Below are positions 46,023 through 56,092 of a stretch of DNA of 64,000 nucleotides, piece by piece (position 1 is the stretch's first letter; each line of letters starts with the position of its first letter). Both the position numbers and the translations under genes were made by a program. Below the pieces are notes generated by a model. It saw only the letters and a list, made by a program, of their open reading frames with translations, was not told the DNA's origin and did no database searches. Location: the NCBI RefSeq assembly GCF_900115585.1, contig NZ_FOWZ01000001.1:1066476-1130475 (forward strand), read 5' to 3'. This stretch comes from Qipengyuania nanhaisediminis. Lineage in GTDB: Bacteria; Pseudomonadota; Alphaproteobacteria; Sphingomonadales; Sphingomonadaceae.

Positions 46023-47051
46023 ATGGCCGCCGATATTCATCCTATCCTTGCCGATCCCGATACGGACGAAGCACCTGCAATCGACACCGCAGGCGAGCGC
46101 AGCGTCTACCTCGACGCCTATCTCAAGCCTTTCGCGGAGTGGCTTGAGCGCGACACGGTAACCGAGATCCTGGTCAATCGCCCGGGCGAGGTGTGGGTCG
46201 AAGATGCCGCTGCAGGCGGGATGCACAAGGTAGAGCGTCCCGACATCGACGACCGCCTGATCCAGCGACTGGCGGAACAGGTGGCGCGGGTCAGCCACCA
46301 GGGTATCAACCGCGAGCACCCTTTGCTTGGCGCAACACTGCCCGACGGCGCGCGTATCCAGTTCTGCGGTCCGCCTGCTGCGCGCAAGCACTGGGCAATG
46401 GCCATACGGCGCCATCGCCGGCTCGATCTTCCGCTCGATGCGTATGATGCAGGGCCGCTTGCACCGCGGGAAGAAGGCCTGCTTCCCGATGCGCAGGCGG
46501 AGCCGATCGCATTCCTGCGCGAAGCCGTGCGCCAGCGCCGCACAATCCTCGTTTCGGGTGGCACCAGCACGGGTAAGACTACCTTCCTCAATGCCATGCT
46601 TGGCGAAATTCCAAAGCAGGAGCGCGTCGTCCTCGTCGAGGATACGCCGGAACTCAAGCTGCCGGGCGCGAACGGCGTCGGCCTGGTCGCAGTCAAAGGA
46701 GAGCTGGGCGAGGCCAAGGTTACCGCCAACGAGCTATTGCAGGCCGCCTTGCGGCTGAGGCCCGACCGGATCGTGCTGGGCGAATTGCGCGGTGCGGAGA
46801 GCGTCAGCTTCCTGCGGGCCATCAACACGGGCCATCCGGGCAGCTTCTCGACCATCCATGCAAACAGCCTGCGCGGCGCTCTCGAGCAATTGTCGCTGAT
46901 GGTCATGCAGACGGGAATCGGCCTCACACGGCAGGACACGATCGCCTATGCGGCGAGCGTCATCGACGTGGTTGTGCAGCTCGAACGGAGCCCGGATGGG
47001 CGGCGAGGCATCGCGCAAATCGCCAGAAGCGAGGATTTGCTCGAAGCGTGA
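46023..47051 (+). CDS. virB11: VirB11 secretion ATPase
   Basis: A 342-residue hexameric ATPase of the VirB11/PulE group. The N-terminal domain reads YLKPFAEWLERDTVTEILVNRPGEVWVED. The Walker A motif GGTSTGKTT is near 179-187, followed by the Asp box VVLVEDTPELKL, the Walker B LRPDRIVLGELRGAES and the His box NTGHPGSFSTIHAN. It is the last gene of the operon. No virD4 coupling protein or relaxase follows, and the next gene is a TonB receptor after about 200 bp. Confidence 0.94.
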   Translation: MAADIHPILADPDTDEAPAIDTAGERSVYLDAYLKPFAEWLERDTVTEILVNRPGEVWVEDAAAGGMHKVERPDIDDRLIQRLAEQVARVSHQGINREHPLLGATLPDGARIQFCGPPAARKHWAMAIRRHRRLDLPLDAYDAGPLAPREEGLLPDAQAEPIAFLREAVRQRRTILVSGGTSTGKTTFLNAMLGEIPKQERVVLVEDTPELKLPGANGVGLVAVKGELGEAKVTANELLQAALRLRPDRIVLGELRGAESVSFLRAINTGHPGSFSTIHANSLRGALEQLSLMVMQTGIGLTRQDTIAYAASVIDVVVQLERSPDGRRGIAQIARSEDLLEA

Positions 47052-47105
47052 CATTTTAGCGCTGAGGTGCCGTGAGGCCCCAATGCCGTAACGTCACCCG
47101 GTGAA

Positions 47106-47161
47106 TTGCGACTTTTCGCAGTCGCAACATATCCATCGCAAAATGCTGTTGCAGCGCAACA
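47106..47161. promoter_or_regulatory. Two inverted repeats upstream of the 47-kb TonB receptor
   Basis: TTGCGACT and AGTCGCAA (8-bp perfect arms, 6-base spacer) lie at 47106-47127, and TGTTGC and GCAACA (6-bp arms, 3-base spacer) at 47147-47161. Both are in the ~200-bp gap after virB11 and could be operators for the receptor gene. Confidence 0.4.
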
Positions 47162-47252
47162 ATCGTGCGCTGAACCTTGCTTGCATAGGATTTCATGATA
47201 GCTTTTCTCACCTAGGCCGCCTCCAGAGCGGCCAGGGATGAGGAGAGGGATT

Positions 47253-50200
47253 ATGAAGATCAGAGCAGGCCTTCTGGCCGGTATCTGTGCGGGTGCGCTC
47301 GCCGTTCCAGCCTATGCACAGGATGTCACCGGGGACGACAGCGAATCCGGCATCGCGGAAAATATCGACCCTTCGCGCGTCATTATCGTGACCGCGCAGC
47401 GCCAGGCACAGAGCCTGCAGGAAGTCCCGATCGCGGTCAGCGCCTTCGATGCCGAAGCACTCGAAGCGCAGCAGATCGAGAACGCCAGCGATCTCCAGCT
47501 CACCTTGCCCAACGTTTCGTTCACCAAGTCAAACTTCACCAGCGCCAGCTTCACGATCCGCGGGATCGGCGACCTTTGCGTCGGCGTCACCTGCGATGCG
47601 GCAACCGCAATCCATGTGAACGGTTCTCCGTTGTTCGGTACCCGCCTGTTCGAAGCGGAATATTTTGATCTCGAACGCGTCGAGGTCCTGCGTGGCCCGC
47701 AAGGCACCCTGTTCGGCCGCAACGCAACCTCGGGCGTGGTCAACGTCGTCACCGCCAAGCCCGACCTGTCGGGCTTCGGCGCTGCAGCCGAGTTCGAGTA
47801 CGGCAATTTCGACAGCATTCGCGCCAAGGGCATGGTCAATGTGCCCATCGGCGACAGCATCGGCGTTCGCGTTGCCGGTTATTACCTCAATCGCGACGGC
47901 TATACCGAGAATCTGTACGACGGATCGAACATCGACGGGCGCGACATGTACGCCATTCGCGGTTCGCTCCGCTTCGAGCCGACCGCGTCCACCACCATCG
48001 ACCTCATGGGTTTCTATTTCCACGAGGAAGATGATCGCCTGCGTATCCAGAAGCAGACCTGTCAGCGCGACCCAACCGGCGTGCTCGGCTGCCTCAACTC
48101 GCGGCGCGACTTCGACAGCACCAATGCGAACGCTACCCTCGCATCAGTCCTGACCTCGGCGGAGCTTTTCACCATCCAGGGTCTGCCGGCTTCGCTTGCT
48201 CTTGGCAGCGTCTATGGCCCCGACGGCTTCGCCAATTTCGACGAACCCGATGACGTGCGTGTCGTGAATACGCCGTTCACGCCCGATTACTTCGCCGACG
48301 AACTGCAGTTGCAGGCACATCTCGACCAGGACATCGGAGCGATGAACCTGTCGCTGACGGGTATCTACCAGGAAACCACTGTCGACAGCCGCCAGGACTA
48401 CAACCTCGGCGTTCTGGACCGCAGCGGATATGCAACCGGTCTCAACACGCTGCAGTTCTTCGCGGATAACGGCTTGCCGATCACCGATCCGGGAACGGGT
48501 GCAATCCTCGGCTTCATCCCGGGATCGAGCGCCTATTTCTCACCCATTGCAGATGCGTTGATACCCAACGGCCCCAATGGACAGCTGTGCACGTCCGACA
48601 ATGATGACGAAAACTTCGGTGCCTATGAGGGCAATTCGATCTGTTCGGACGCGCCGCTCAGTTTCGACAGGTCCGTCCAGTACCAGACTTCGTGGTCGGC
48701 GGAAGCGATCCTGTCGAGCGATTTCGACGGGCCGTTCAACTTCCTCATCGGCGGCATCTACGCCGAGTCCGAAGTTAGCGAAAACAGCTATTACGTGAAC
48801 GCCTTCGGCCTCGACTATGCGACCGGCCTGCTCGGCACCTTTGCGGCTTTCGCGAATACCGATCCGGTGACCGATGCGCCAGCACCGTTGCCGCCGTCCT
48901 ATCTCGCGACGTCGATGTACCACAACAATACGACTGACTTCTCGCTCGAAAGCTTCGGGATTTTCGGTGAAGTCTATTTCGACATCACGGACCGGCTGAA
49001 GTTCACCGGTGGCCTGCGCTACAACGACGATAAGAAAACCGTCGAAGCGCGCACGACCCTGGCGAGTTTCCTGAACCCGTTTGCCAACACGGCAGATCCG
49101 TTCACTTCGCCCTTCGTGGCCGGTTTCGATGCGGATCCGGGCACCGATGGCAACCAGCTGCTGCAGACCCGCGAAGTTTCCTTCAACGAGATCACCGGCC
49201 GCGCCGTGCTGGACTACGAAATCAGCCCGGACAACAACGTCTATTTCTCCTATTCGCGCGGTTACAAGTCGGGTGGTATCAACCCGCCGCTGTCGCCGAT
49301 CTTCGCGGTTGAGGAGAGCTTCGGGCCCGAGCAGATCGACGCCTTCGAAATCGGTTCGAAGAACACCTTCCTCGATGGCGCTGCGCAGGTGAACCTCACC
49401 GGCTTCTACTACGACTACAAGGGCCTCCAGCTCAGCCGCATCGTCGCGCGTACTTCGGTCAACGATACGATCGACGCCAAGATCTGGGGTCTCGAACTCG
49501 AAACGATCATTTCGCCGAGTTACAACTGGCTGATCAACATGAACCTCAGTTGGCTCAATGCCGAGGTTTCAGGCGACCAGTTCTTCTCCAACCCGCGTGA
49601 CCCGGGTGGCGGCGATCCCGACGCCGTGATCATCAAGGATCTCGGCAATGGCTCGCTCTGTGCGGTGACCGGAGCGGGAGCGGATGGCTTCATCAACTTC
49701 CTGAACCCGTATTTCGGGCTTCAGGGCACGAGCGAATTCCCGGCGGACGGCGGAATCGCTTCCTCGGGCGCATTCGGTATTTGCAGCATCTACGAGGCTG
49801 CCGCTGCCGGTGCGATCGGACTGGTCAATCCCGACCTTGCCCCGCTGCAACCGTTCATCGACAGCTTCGGGGCTATTTCGGTCCTGAGCCCCGGTGTCGA
49901 GGTGAACCTGAAGGGTAACAAGCTGCCCCAGGCACCCGAATACAAGGCCTCGATCGGCGTTCAGTACACAGCCGAATTCGGTAGCGGCATGACGCTGGTG
50001 CCCCGCCTCGACATCGCGATGACGGGCGAGCAGTACGGCAATGTGTTCAACGGATCGGTCAATCGCATCGCCCCGTTCGTGCAGGCCAATGCGCAGGTGC
50101 AGCTGAACTCTGCCGACGAGCGCTGGTATGTCCGGGCATTCGTCCAGAACATCTTCGACTCCAACTCGGTCACGGGTCTCTACCTGACCGACGCGTCGTC

Positions 50201-50270
50201 GGGTAACTTCACCAATATCTTCACTCTTGACCCGCGCCGTTACGGCGTTGCTGTCGGTGCGAAGTTCTAA
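47253..50270 (+). CDS. TonB-dependent receptor, large
   Basis: A 1005-residue outer-membrane receptor. The signal peptide ends at VPAYAQD. TonB-box-like SRVIIVTAQRQAQ is followed by a plug with QEVPIAVSAFDAEAL, FTIRGIGDLCVG and VEVLRGPQGTLFGRNATSG. The barrel ends YGVAVGAKF, with a C-terminal Phe. Several Cys pairs occur in barrel loops (GDLCVGVTC, QTCQRDPTGVLGC), which is less usual. The ATG at 47253 is chosen over an in-frame ATG five codons upstream because AGGAGAGG precedes it. It stands alone between virB11 and a terminator. Substrate unknown. Confidence 0.94.
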   Translation: MKIRAGLLAGICAGALAVPAYAQDVTGDDSESGIAENIDPSRVIIVTAQRQAQSLQEVPIAVSAFDAEALEAQQIENASDLQLTLPNVSFTKSNFTSASFTIRGIGDLCVGVTCDAATAIHVNGSPLFGTRLFEAEYFDLERVEVLRGPQGTLFGRNATSGVVNVVTAKPDLSGFGAAAEFEYGNFDSIRAKGMVNVPIGDSIGVRVAGYYLNRDGYTENLYDGSNIDGRDMYAIRGSLRFEPTASTTIDLMGFYFHEEDDRLRIQKQTCQRDPTGVLGCLNSRRDFDSTNANATLASVLTSAELFTIQGLPASLALGSVYGPDGFANFDEPDDVRVVNTPFTPDYFADELQLQAHLDQDIGAMNLSLTGIYQETTVDSRQDYNLGVLDRSGYATGLNTLQFFADNGLPITDPGTGAILGFIPGSSAYFSPIADALIPNGPNGQLCTSDNDDENFGAYEGNSICSDAPLSFDRSVQYQTSWSAEAILSSDFDGPFNFLIGGIYAESEVSENSYYVNAFGLDYATGLLGTFAAFANTDPVTDAPAPLPPSYLATSMYHNNTTDFSLESFGIFGEVYFDITDRLKFTGGLRYNDDKKTVEARTTLASFLNPFANTADPFTSPFVAGFDADPGTDGNQLLQTREVSFNEITGRAVLDYEISPDNNVYFSYSRGYKSGGINPPLSPIFAVEESFGPEQIDAFEIGSKNTFLDGAAQVNLTGFYYDYKGLQLSRIVARTSVNDTIDAKIWGLELETIISPSYNWLINMNLSWLNAEVSGDQFFSNPRDPGGGDPDAVIIKDLGNGSLCAVTGAGADGFINFLNPYFGLQGTSEFPADGGIASSGAFGICSIYEAAAAGAIGLVNPDLAPLQPFIDSFGAISVLSPGVEVNLKGNKLPQAPEYKASIGVQYTAEFGSGMTLVPRLDIAMTGEQYGNVFNGSVNRIAPFVQANAQVQLNSADERWYVRAFVQNIFDSNSVTGLYLTDASSGNFTNIFTLDPRRYGVAVGAKF

Positions 50271-50297
50271 GGTACCCTTTCAAAAGGGGGAGAGGGA

Positions 50298-50324
50298 GGG
50301 GCGGTCCATCGGGCCGCCCCTTTC
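50298..50324. terminator. Terminator between the TonB receptor and the yhhQ-like gene
   Basis: GGGGCGG (50298-50304) pairs with CCGCCCC (50314-50320), with further partial pairing inside, followed by TTTCG. The genes on both sides converge on it. Confidence 0.7.
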
Positions 50325-50327
50325 GTA

Positions 50328-51044
50328 TCAGGCGTCCTTGCCGGTGGTCGCGAAAGGCGAAAAGTCCGTATCCGTGTCAAAAACCTCGACGCCTTCCGCC
50401 GCCTTCAGCTTACCAACTACCAGGTAGGTGAAGGGAGTTAGCACGGCTTCCCAGACAACTTTCAGCAGCCAGTTCGTGACCATCACAATCAGCACGTCGC
50501 GCGTGTCCCAAACGCCAAAAAAGGCCACGGGATAGAAAATCGCGCTGTCCACCGCCTGCCCGAACACGGTCGAACCGATAGTCCGGCTCCACAGCGCCTT
50601 GCCCTTGGTCCAGATCTTCATTCGCGCAAGGACGTAAGAATTGACGAATTCGCCCGCCCAGAAGGCCATGATCGATGCCAGGACGATGCGCGGAACCTGC
50701 CCGAACACGCTCTCATAGGCCTCCTGGCCGTCCCAGCTTGCAGCCGGCGGCATGGCGACGACGGCCCAGCTCATGAAAGCCATGAAGATCAAGGCTGCGA
50801 AGCCGACCCAGATGACCCTGCGCGCCTTGGCATAGCCGTATACTTCGGTCAGCACGTCCCCGATCACGTAGCTGATCGGGAAGAACAGGATGCCTGCCCC
50901 AAAGGTGAAACCGGCGACTGTCGAAAGCTTCGCCGCGCCGATGACGTTCGACAGCAGCAGCACTGCAACGAAGCTCGCCATGACCATGTCGAAATAGCGA
51001 AAGCGGCGGGGCGCGCTGGGGGCGAGTGTATCGGGCTTATCCAT
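50328..51044 (-). CDS. yhhQ: Queuosine precursor transporter, YhhQ family
   Basis: A 238-residue membrane protein of the Vut_1/COG1738 family, whose E. coli member YhhQ imports queuosine precursors such as preQ0 and preQ1. Six hydrophobic segments are visible. Family motifs include LLLSNVIGAAKL, FFPISYVIGDVLTEVYGYAKARRVIW and GEFVNSYVLARMK, plus TIGSTVFGQAVDSAIFYP. The ATG at 51044 is followed by a polar N-terminus. It is divergent from tRNA-Arg, 60 bp away. The family assignment is secure; the exact substrate is known only from homologues. Confidence 0.9.
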   Translation of the reverse strand: MDKPDTLAPSAPRRFRYFDMVMASFVAVLLLSNVIGAAKLSTVAGFTFGAGILFFPISYVIGDVLTEVYGYAKARRVIWVGFAALIFMAFMSWAVVAMPPAASWDGQEAYESVFGQVPRIVLASIMAFWAGEFVNSYVLARMKIWTKGKALWSRTIGSTVFGQAVDSAIFYPVAFFGVWDTRDVLIVMVTNWLLKVVWEAVLTPFTYLVVGKLKAAEGVEVFDTDTDFSPFATTGKDA

Positions 51045-51104
51045 AGAGCGCTGCCTATCCCCGATTGGCGCACGCGCAAAGGCACGTTATGGGCTGAACC
51101 GCGC

Positions 51105-51181
51105 GCGCCCGTAGCTCATCTGGATAGAGCGCGAGACTTCTAATCTTGAGGCAGCAGGTTCGAGTCCTGCCGGGCGCGCCA
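51105..51181 (+). tRNA. tRNA-Arg (TCT)
   Basis: A complete cloverleaf: acceptor GCGCCCG/CGGGCGC, D arm GCTC...GAGC, anticodon stem CGAGA/TCTTG around CTTCTAA with anticodon TCT, and T arm GCAGG-TTCGAGTC-CTGC. CCA is encoded (51179-51181). Arg tRNA genes are frequent island insertion points, and the gene content changes right after it. Confidence 0.96.
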
Positions 51182-51576
51182 TCTCCGGACAGTTCCTGTT
51201 GGGACAACCTTACCGTGACCCAGTCACAACCTTGGTGTGACCTTTTCGCAGATTTGCGTGGGTAGTAGGAGCGGATCTTCGATCGCGAAAGATCAAATGA
51301 CGGCACTGCGCCCCCATTTCGGTCACCCTCGGACAAGCTGACCATGACCGTCAGGCAAGCGAAACGTGACCGTCACGTTTCGTTTCCGTCCGGAACGCGC
51401 CCCAATTCGGACGTTCGAGTTCTCTTAGAGGAACCTGAAAGCGGACTGGCAGCCTAGCGTTGGTTATGGGCTTCCCTAATGTCCGATCATGGATTGAAAT
51501 TTGTAGATACCGCTGTCGATCGAAGAATGAAGCGGCGTTCCATTGATCCTGGTATAACCGGCGCTATTTATCTGTG
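51182..51576. other. 395-bp gap after tRNA-Arg with no gene
   Basis: No credible reading frame with a ribosome site is seen. The stretch is full of GTGAC/GTCAC words (for example GTGACCCAGTCAC near 51213), a 23-bp near-perfect palindrome at 51360, and the 12-mer CCCTCGGACAAG at 51326 that recurs at 62715. It probably holds the htrA promoter and may be an old insertion boundary. Confidence 0.6.
51360..51382. repeat. 23-bp palindrome, arms of 11 bp
   Basis: CGAAACGTGAC and GTCACGTTTCG are perfect reverse complements around a single C. It is either an operator for a dimeric regulator or a cruciform/hairpin element. Confidence 0.8.
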
Positions 51577-52710
51577 ATGAGAAGATCGTTGACGAAGGCA
51601 ACGCCAAATTCGCGTCCATGGATAGTGGTTTTGATCATAATGAATGGGCTCCTCTTAGCTGCAACAGTGTCGTTACTCTTCAACCAGTCGGCTCCGGTGG
51701 CCGAGCCACGGATGGTCACTCCGCGTGGAGATCTAGCTGCAGATGAACGCGCCAATATCGACCTGTTCCGCAATGCCCGAGAGTCCGTCGTCTTCATATC
51801 GACACGGCAGCGAGTTGCCGATTTCTGGACACGTAATGTCTATAGCGTCCCGCGCGGGTCGGGTTCGGGACTCGTGTGGGATGAGGCAGGTCATATCCTT
51901 ACCAATTATCATGTCATCGAGGGTGCATCAGAAGCGCAAATACAGCTTGCTGACGGTCGCCAGTTTTCCGCCACACTGGTGGGTACGAGCCCACAGCACG
52001 ACCTTGCTGTTTTGAAGATCGGCGGTGCAGGTTTCACAGCGCCCGCTCGGGTCCCCATAGGAACGAGCAATGATCTGCAAGTCGGGCAGAATGTCTTCGC
52101 GATTGGAAACCCGTTCGGCCTAGACTGGACCCTGACTAAAGGGATCGTCTCGGCACTGGATCGCTCGCTGCCTAATGAGAACGGCCCCGACATTCGCAAC
52201 CTGATCCAGACCGATGCGGCCATCAACCCAGGCAATTCGGGCGGTCCGCTGCTCGATTCAGCGGGCAGACTGATCGGGATCAATACCGCAATCTACAGTC
52301 CCTCGGGGGCATCGGCAGGCATCGGTTTTGCCGTACCGGTCGACACGGTCATGCGGGTTGTGCCGCAACTGATTTCTGAGGGTCGCTATACGCGACCCAG
52401 CCTTGGCCTTGAAAGCGATGACGATATCAGCGACCGGCTCAAACGCGCTTCGGGGATCGAAGGTGTTTTCGTACTGCGGGTCGATCCCGGGTCCTCAGCG
52501 GATCGCGCCGGTCTGATTGCAGCGCAGCGCACTAGGGGCGGCGTAGCTCCTGGGGACATCGTTACCGCTCTGAATGGCAAACCTGTGTCCAGAGTGGGCG
52601 ATCTGCTCGCCCGACTTGACGACTTTCGCGTCGGACAAATCGTCGAACTCACGCTGATGCGCGGCGGCGAAGAGCGCATGGTCAGGCTTAAACTCGAACC
52701 GGGAATCTAA
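51577..52710 (+). CDS. Membrane-anchored HtrA/Deg-type serine protease
   Basis: A 377-residue protease. An N-terminal helix (about 15-36) anchors it in the inner membrane or acts as an uncleaved signal. The trypsin-like domain has H112 (TNYHVIEG), D142 (HDLAVLKI) and S221 (INPGNSGGPL). One PDZ domain covers about 275-370 (GVFVLRVDPGSSADRAG, PGDIVTALNGKPV). One PDZ and a membrane anchor are DegS-like features, but no RseA-type sigma regulator is near. The ATG at 51577 (a GTG is one codon earlier) lacks a good ribosome site. It opens a run of proteostasis genes (hsp20, groESL) and likely handles misfolded envelope proteins. Confidence 0.92.
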   Translation: MRRSLTKATPNSRPWIVVLIIMNGLLLAATVSLLFNQSAPVAEPRMVTPRGDLAADERANIDLFRNARESVVFISTRQRVADFWTRNVYSVPRGSGSGLVWDEAGHILTNYHVIEGASEAQIQLADGRQFSATLVGTSPQHDLAVLKIGGAGFTAPARVPIGTSNDLQVGQNVFAIGNPFGLDWTLTKGIVSALDRSLPNENGPDIRNLIQTDAAINPGNSGGPLLDSAGRLIGINTAIYSPSGASAGIGFAVPVDTVMRVVPQLISEGRYTRPSLGLESDDDISDRLKRASGIEGVFVLRVDPGSSADRAGLIAAQRTRGGVAPGDIVTALNGKPVSRVGDLLARLDDFRVGQIVELTLMRGGEERMVRLKLEPGI

Positions 52711-52721
52711 TTTACCAAGAT

Positions 52722-52753
52722 GGGCCGGTCCCATTGGTGAGACCGGCCCTCTC
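52722..52753. terminator. Terminator-like hairpin between htrA-like gene and hsp20
   Basis: GGGCCGGTC (52722-52730) and GACCGGCCC (52741-52749) are perfect complements around ten bases, followed by TCTC. Convergent genes on both sides support a shared terminator, though the T run is poor. Confidence 0.65.
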
Positions 52754-52767
52754 AGCTGCCATGAGGC

Positions 52768-53244
52768 TCAGGCCGCCTTGTCTTCAGTCAGCTGCGGCGT
52801 GTCGTCATTGCCATGCTTGTTGCTTCCGATGGCGATCTTGCGCGGCTTGAGCGATTCCGGGACGATCCGCTGGAGCGAAATCGTCAACATGCCGTGCTCA
52901 TAGTCCGCATCGCGCACTTCGACATAGTCGGCCAGCTGGAACCGGCGCTCGAACGCGCGCGCAGCGATACCGCGATGCAAGAAATTCACACCGTCTTCGT
53001 CTTTCTCGTCTTTCTGACCGGAGATGACGAGCTGGTTCTGCTGTGCGGTGATGTCTATTTCGTCCGGACGGAAGCCGGCCACCGCCAGAGTGATCCGGTA
53101 GCTGTCCTCGCTGGTTCGGACGATGTCGAAGGGTGGGTAGCTGTCCTGCGTCTCAGCACGGAAGCTGTTTTCGAGCGCATCGAAGAGCCGATCAAAGCCG
53201 ACCGTCGAGCGGCGATAGGGGGTCAAATCAAATGCAGTTCTCAT
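52768..53244 (-). CDS. Small heat-shock protein Hsp20 (IbpA-like)
   Basis: A 158-residue chaperone that binds unfolding proteins without ATP. It starts MRTAFDLTPYRRSTVGFDRLF, the class A alphaproteobacterial/IbpA pattern. The alpha-crystallin domain covers about 38-130 (YPPFDIVRTSEDSYRITLAVAGF, ERRFQLADYVEV, GMLTISLQR). The C-terminal I-x-I-type element is KIAIG. The ATG at 53244 follows GGAGGATTT. An RpoH-type promoter lies about 100 bp upstream, and the leader may fold as an RNA thermometer. It is a heat-inducible gene with near certainty. Confidence 0.95.
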   Translation of the reverse strand: MRTAFDLTPYRRSTVGFDRLFDALENSFRAETQDSYPPFDIVRTSEDSYRITLAVAGFRPDEIDITAQQNQLVISGQKDEKDEDGVNFLHRGIAARAFERRFQLADYVEVRDADYEHGMLTISLQRIVPESLKPRKIAIGSNKHGNDDTPQLTEDKAA

Positions 53245-53341
53245 TTCCAAATCCTCCTTGTTGAGCAATCTGGGCACGAGAAGCGTCAGCGAACGAAAGA
53301 GCTGACGCCCTAATGTCCAACCGGACCCGTTATGGCATCCG
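53245..53341 (-). promoter_or_regulatory. Long 5' leader of hsp20, ROSE-like RNA thermometer candidate
   Basis: The leader is about 97 nt. It contains a perfect 8-bp hairpin (arms at 53283-53290 and 53301-53308). Near its end TTGCT (53264-53268) lies just before the ribosome site GGAGGA (53253-53258). ROSE elements of rhizobial hsp20 genes use a UYGCU motif to mask the ribosome site. Length, gene and motif fit, but the fold was not computed. Confidence 0.5.
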
Positions 53342-53348
53342 GTATTAA

Positions 53349-53379
53349 CGAAATTAGGAAATACGCAGTTGATTTCAAG
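53349..53379 (-). promoter_or_regulatory. RpoH-type heat-shock promoter of hsp20
   Basis: On the minus strand CTTGAAA (-35, starting 53379) and CCTAATTTCG (-10, 53358-53349) have a 17-bp gap after CTTG. This matches the alphaproteobacterial sigma-32 pattern CTTG-N17-CYTATNTNNG with one mismatch. Confidence 0.7.
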
Positions 53380-53423
53380 ACAGGATAGAATTTTTTATCC
53401 TCGTGTTTTCAGTATCTTGCAAG

Positions 53424-53460
53424 AAAAAACCAGGCACACCGATACAGGTCCGCCTGGCTT
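53424..53460 (-). terminator. Terminator downstream of the DUF465 gene
   Basis: CCAGGC (53430-53435) and GCCTGG (53452-53457) form the stem; on the minus strand it is followed by TTTTTTCTTG. It ends transcription 40 bp past the DUF465 stop and just before the hsp20 promoter. Confidence 0.75.
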
Positions 53461-53495
53461 TCTTCCAGGAGACAATTTGTTTGGTTCTAGTCCGT

Positions 53496-53687
53496 TTACG
53501 CGGTCAGCCGATCGCTGCTCGCGTGATCGGAAGCCCAGCTTCGCATCTGGTCCTTGAGCGCCAGTTTGAGCTTCTTCAGGCGGGCAATCAGAACTTCGTC
53601 AGGCTTGGGTCGTTTGCTTTCCAGCCGGATTTCGTTCTCGAGCCGAGCATGTTCGCATGAAAGATAGTCCAGATACCTGTCGGTCAT
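53496..53687 (-). CDS. DUF465 (YdcH-like) small protein
   Basis: A 63-residue helical protein of the DUF465/YdcH family. The body is a charged coiled-coil-like helix pair: YLSCEHARLENEIRLESKRP, then a PDEVLIARLKKLKLALKDQM segment that is the family core. The ATG at 53687 follows GAGGAGATA; a longer in-frame start is rejected for lack of such a site. The family is of unknown function and widespread in Proteobacteria. It sits between hsp20 and groEL on the same strand, with its own terminator, and may belong to the same stress set. Confidence 0.82.
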   Translation of the reverse strand: MTDRYLDYLSCEHARLENEIRLESKRPKPDEVLIARLKKLKLALKDQMRSWASDHASSDRLTA

Positions 53688-53805
53688 TATCTCCTCCTCT
53701 CTCATTCGACCGATTTTCTGACAACGCCATTTTCGGAGACTGCCCCTCTCAAGAGGGCGTGTGGAGACGCTAGGCAACACTGCCGCCAGCCGTGCGTGGA
53801 GGTTG

Positions 53806-53834
53806 GGAGAGCGCAGCTTGATGCCGCGCTCTCC
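53806..53834 (-). terminator. Hairpin after groEL
   Basis: GGAGAGCGC and GCGCTCTCC (9-bp perfect arms) flank eleven bases directly after the groEL stop. There is no clear T run, so it may stabilise the mRNA 3' end or be a weak terminator. Confidence 0.5.
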
Positions 53835-53842
53835 TCACCCTG

Positions 53843-55829
<1,987 letters not shown>

Positions 55830-55900
55830 GCATAACCTCCATTACAAAGCGAAATGACTTACAGCGCCTCCCCCGGATGATCGGCAGGAGGCATTTCGCG

Positions 55901-55928
55901 ATCTAGTTTTGCTGGAAACGGCTTCAAG
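55901..55928 (-). promoter_or_regulatory. RpoH-like promoter of groES-groEL (moderate match)
   Basis: CTTGAAG (-35, starting 55928) and ACTAGAT (-10, 55907-55901) with a 17-bp gap after CTTG partly match the alphaproteobacterial heat-shock pattern. It lies about 70 bp upstream of groES. Confidence 0.45.
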
Positions 55929-56092
55929 AGGTCCAAATCAAATTTTTTGGCACTCGCCGATTGCGACCGCCACTGGGCGCTTTCCGGAGGCCTTATCAGG
56001 GACTTGACGGTCTGAAATCGACTCACAAAATACGCCGAGCGGAGCAATCCGCAGTGAGTGACCAGCGGCAAGGCAGAAAGGAGGATTTTCCT

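Noticed and set aside
39283..47051. Calling the secretion operon a conjugative element
   Set aside because: No relaxase, coupling protein, origin of transfer, integrase or plasmid gene was seen, and virB8 is missing, so transfer of DNA is not supported.
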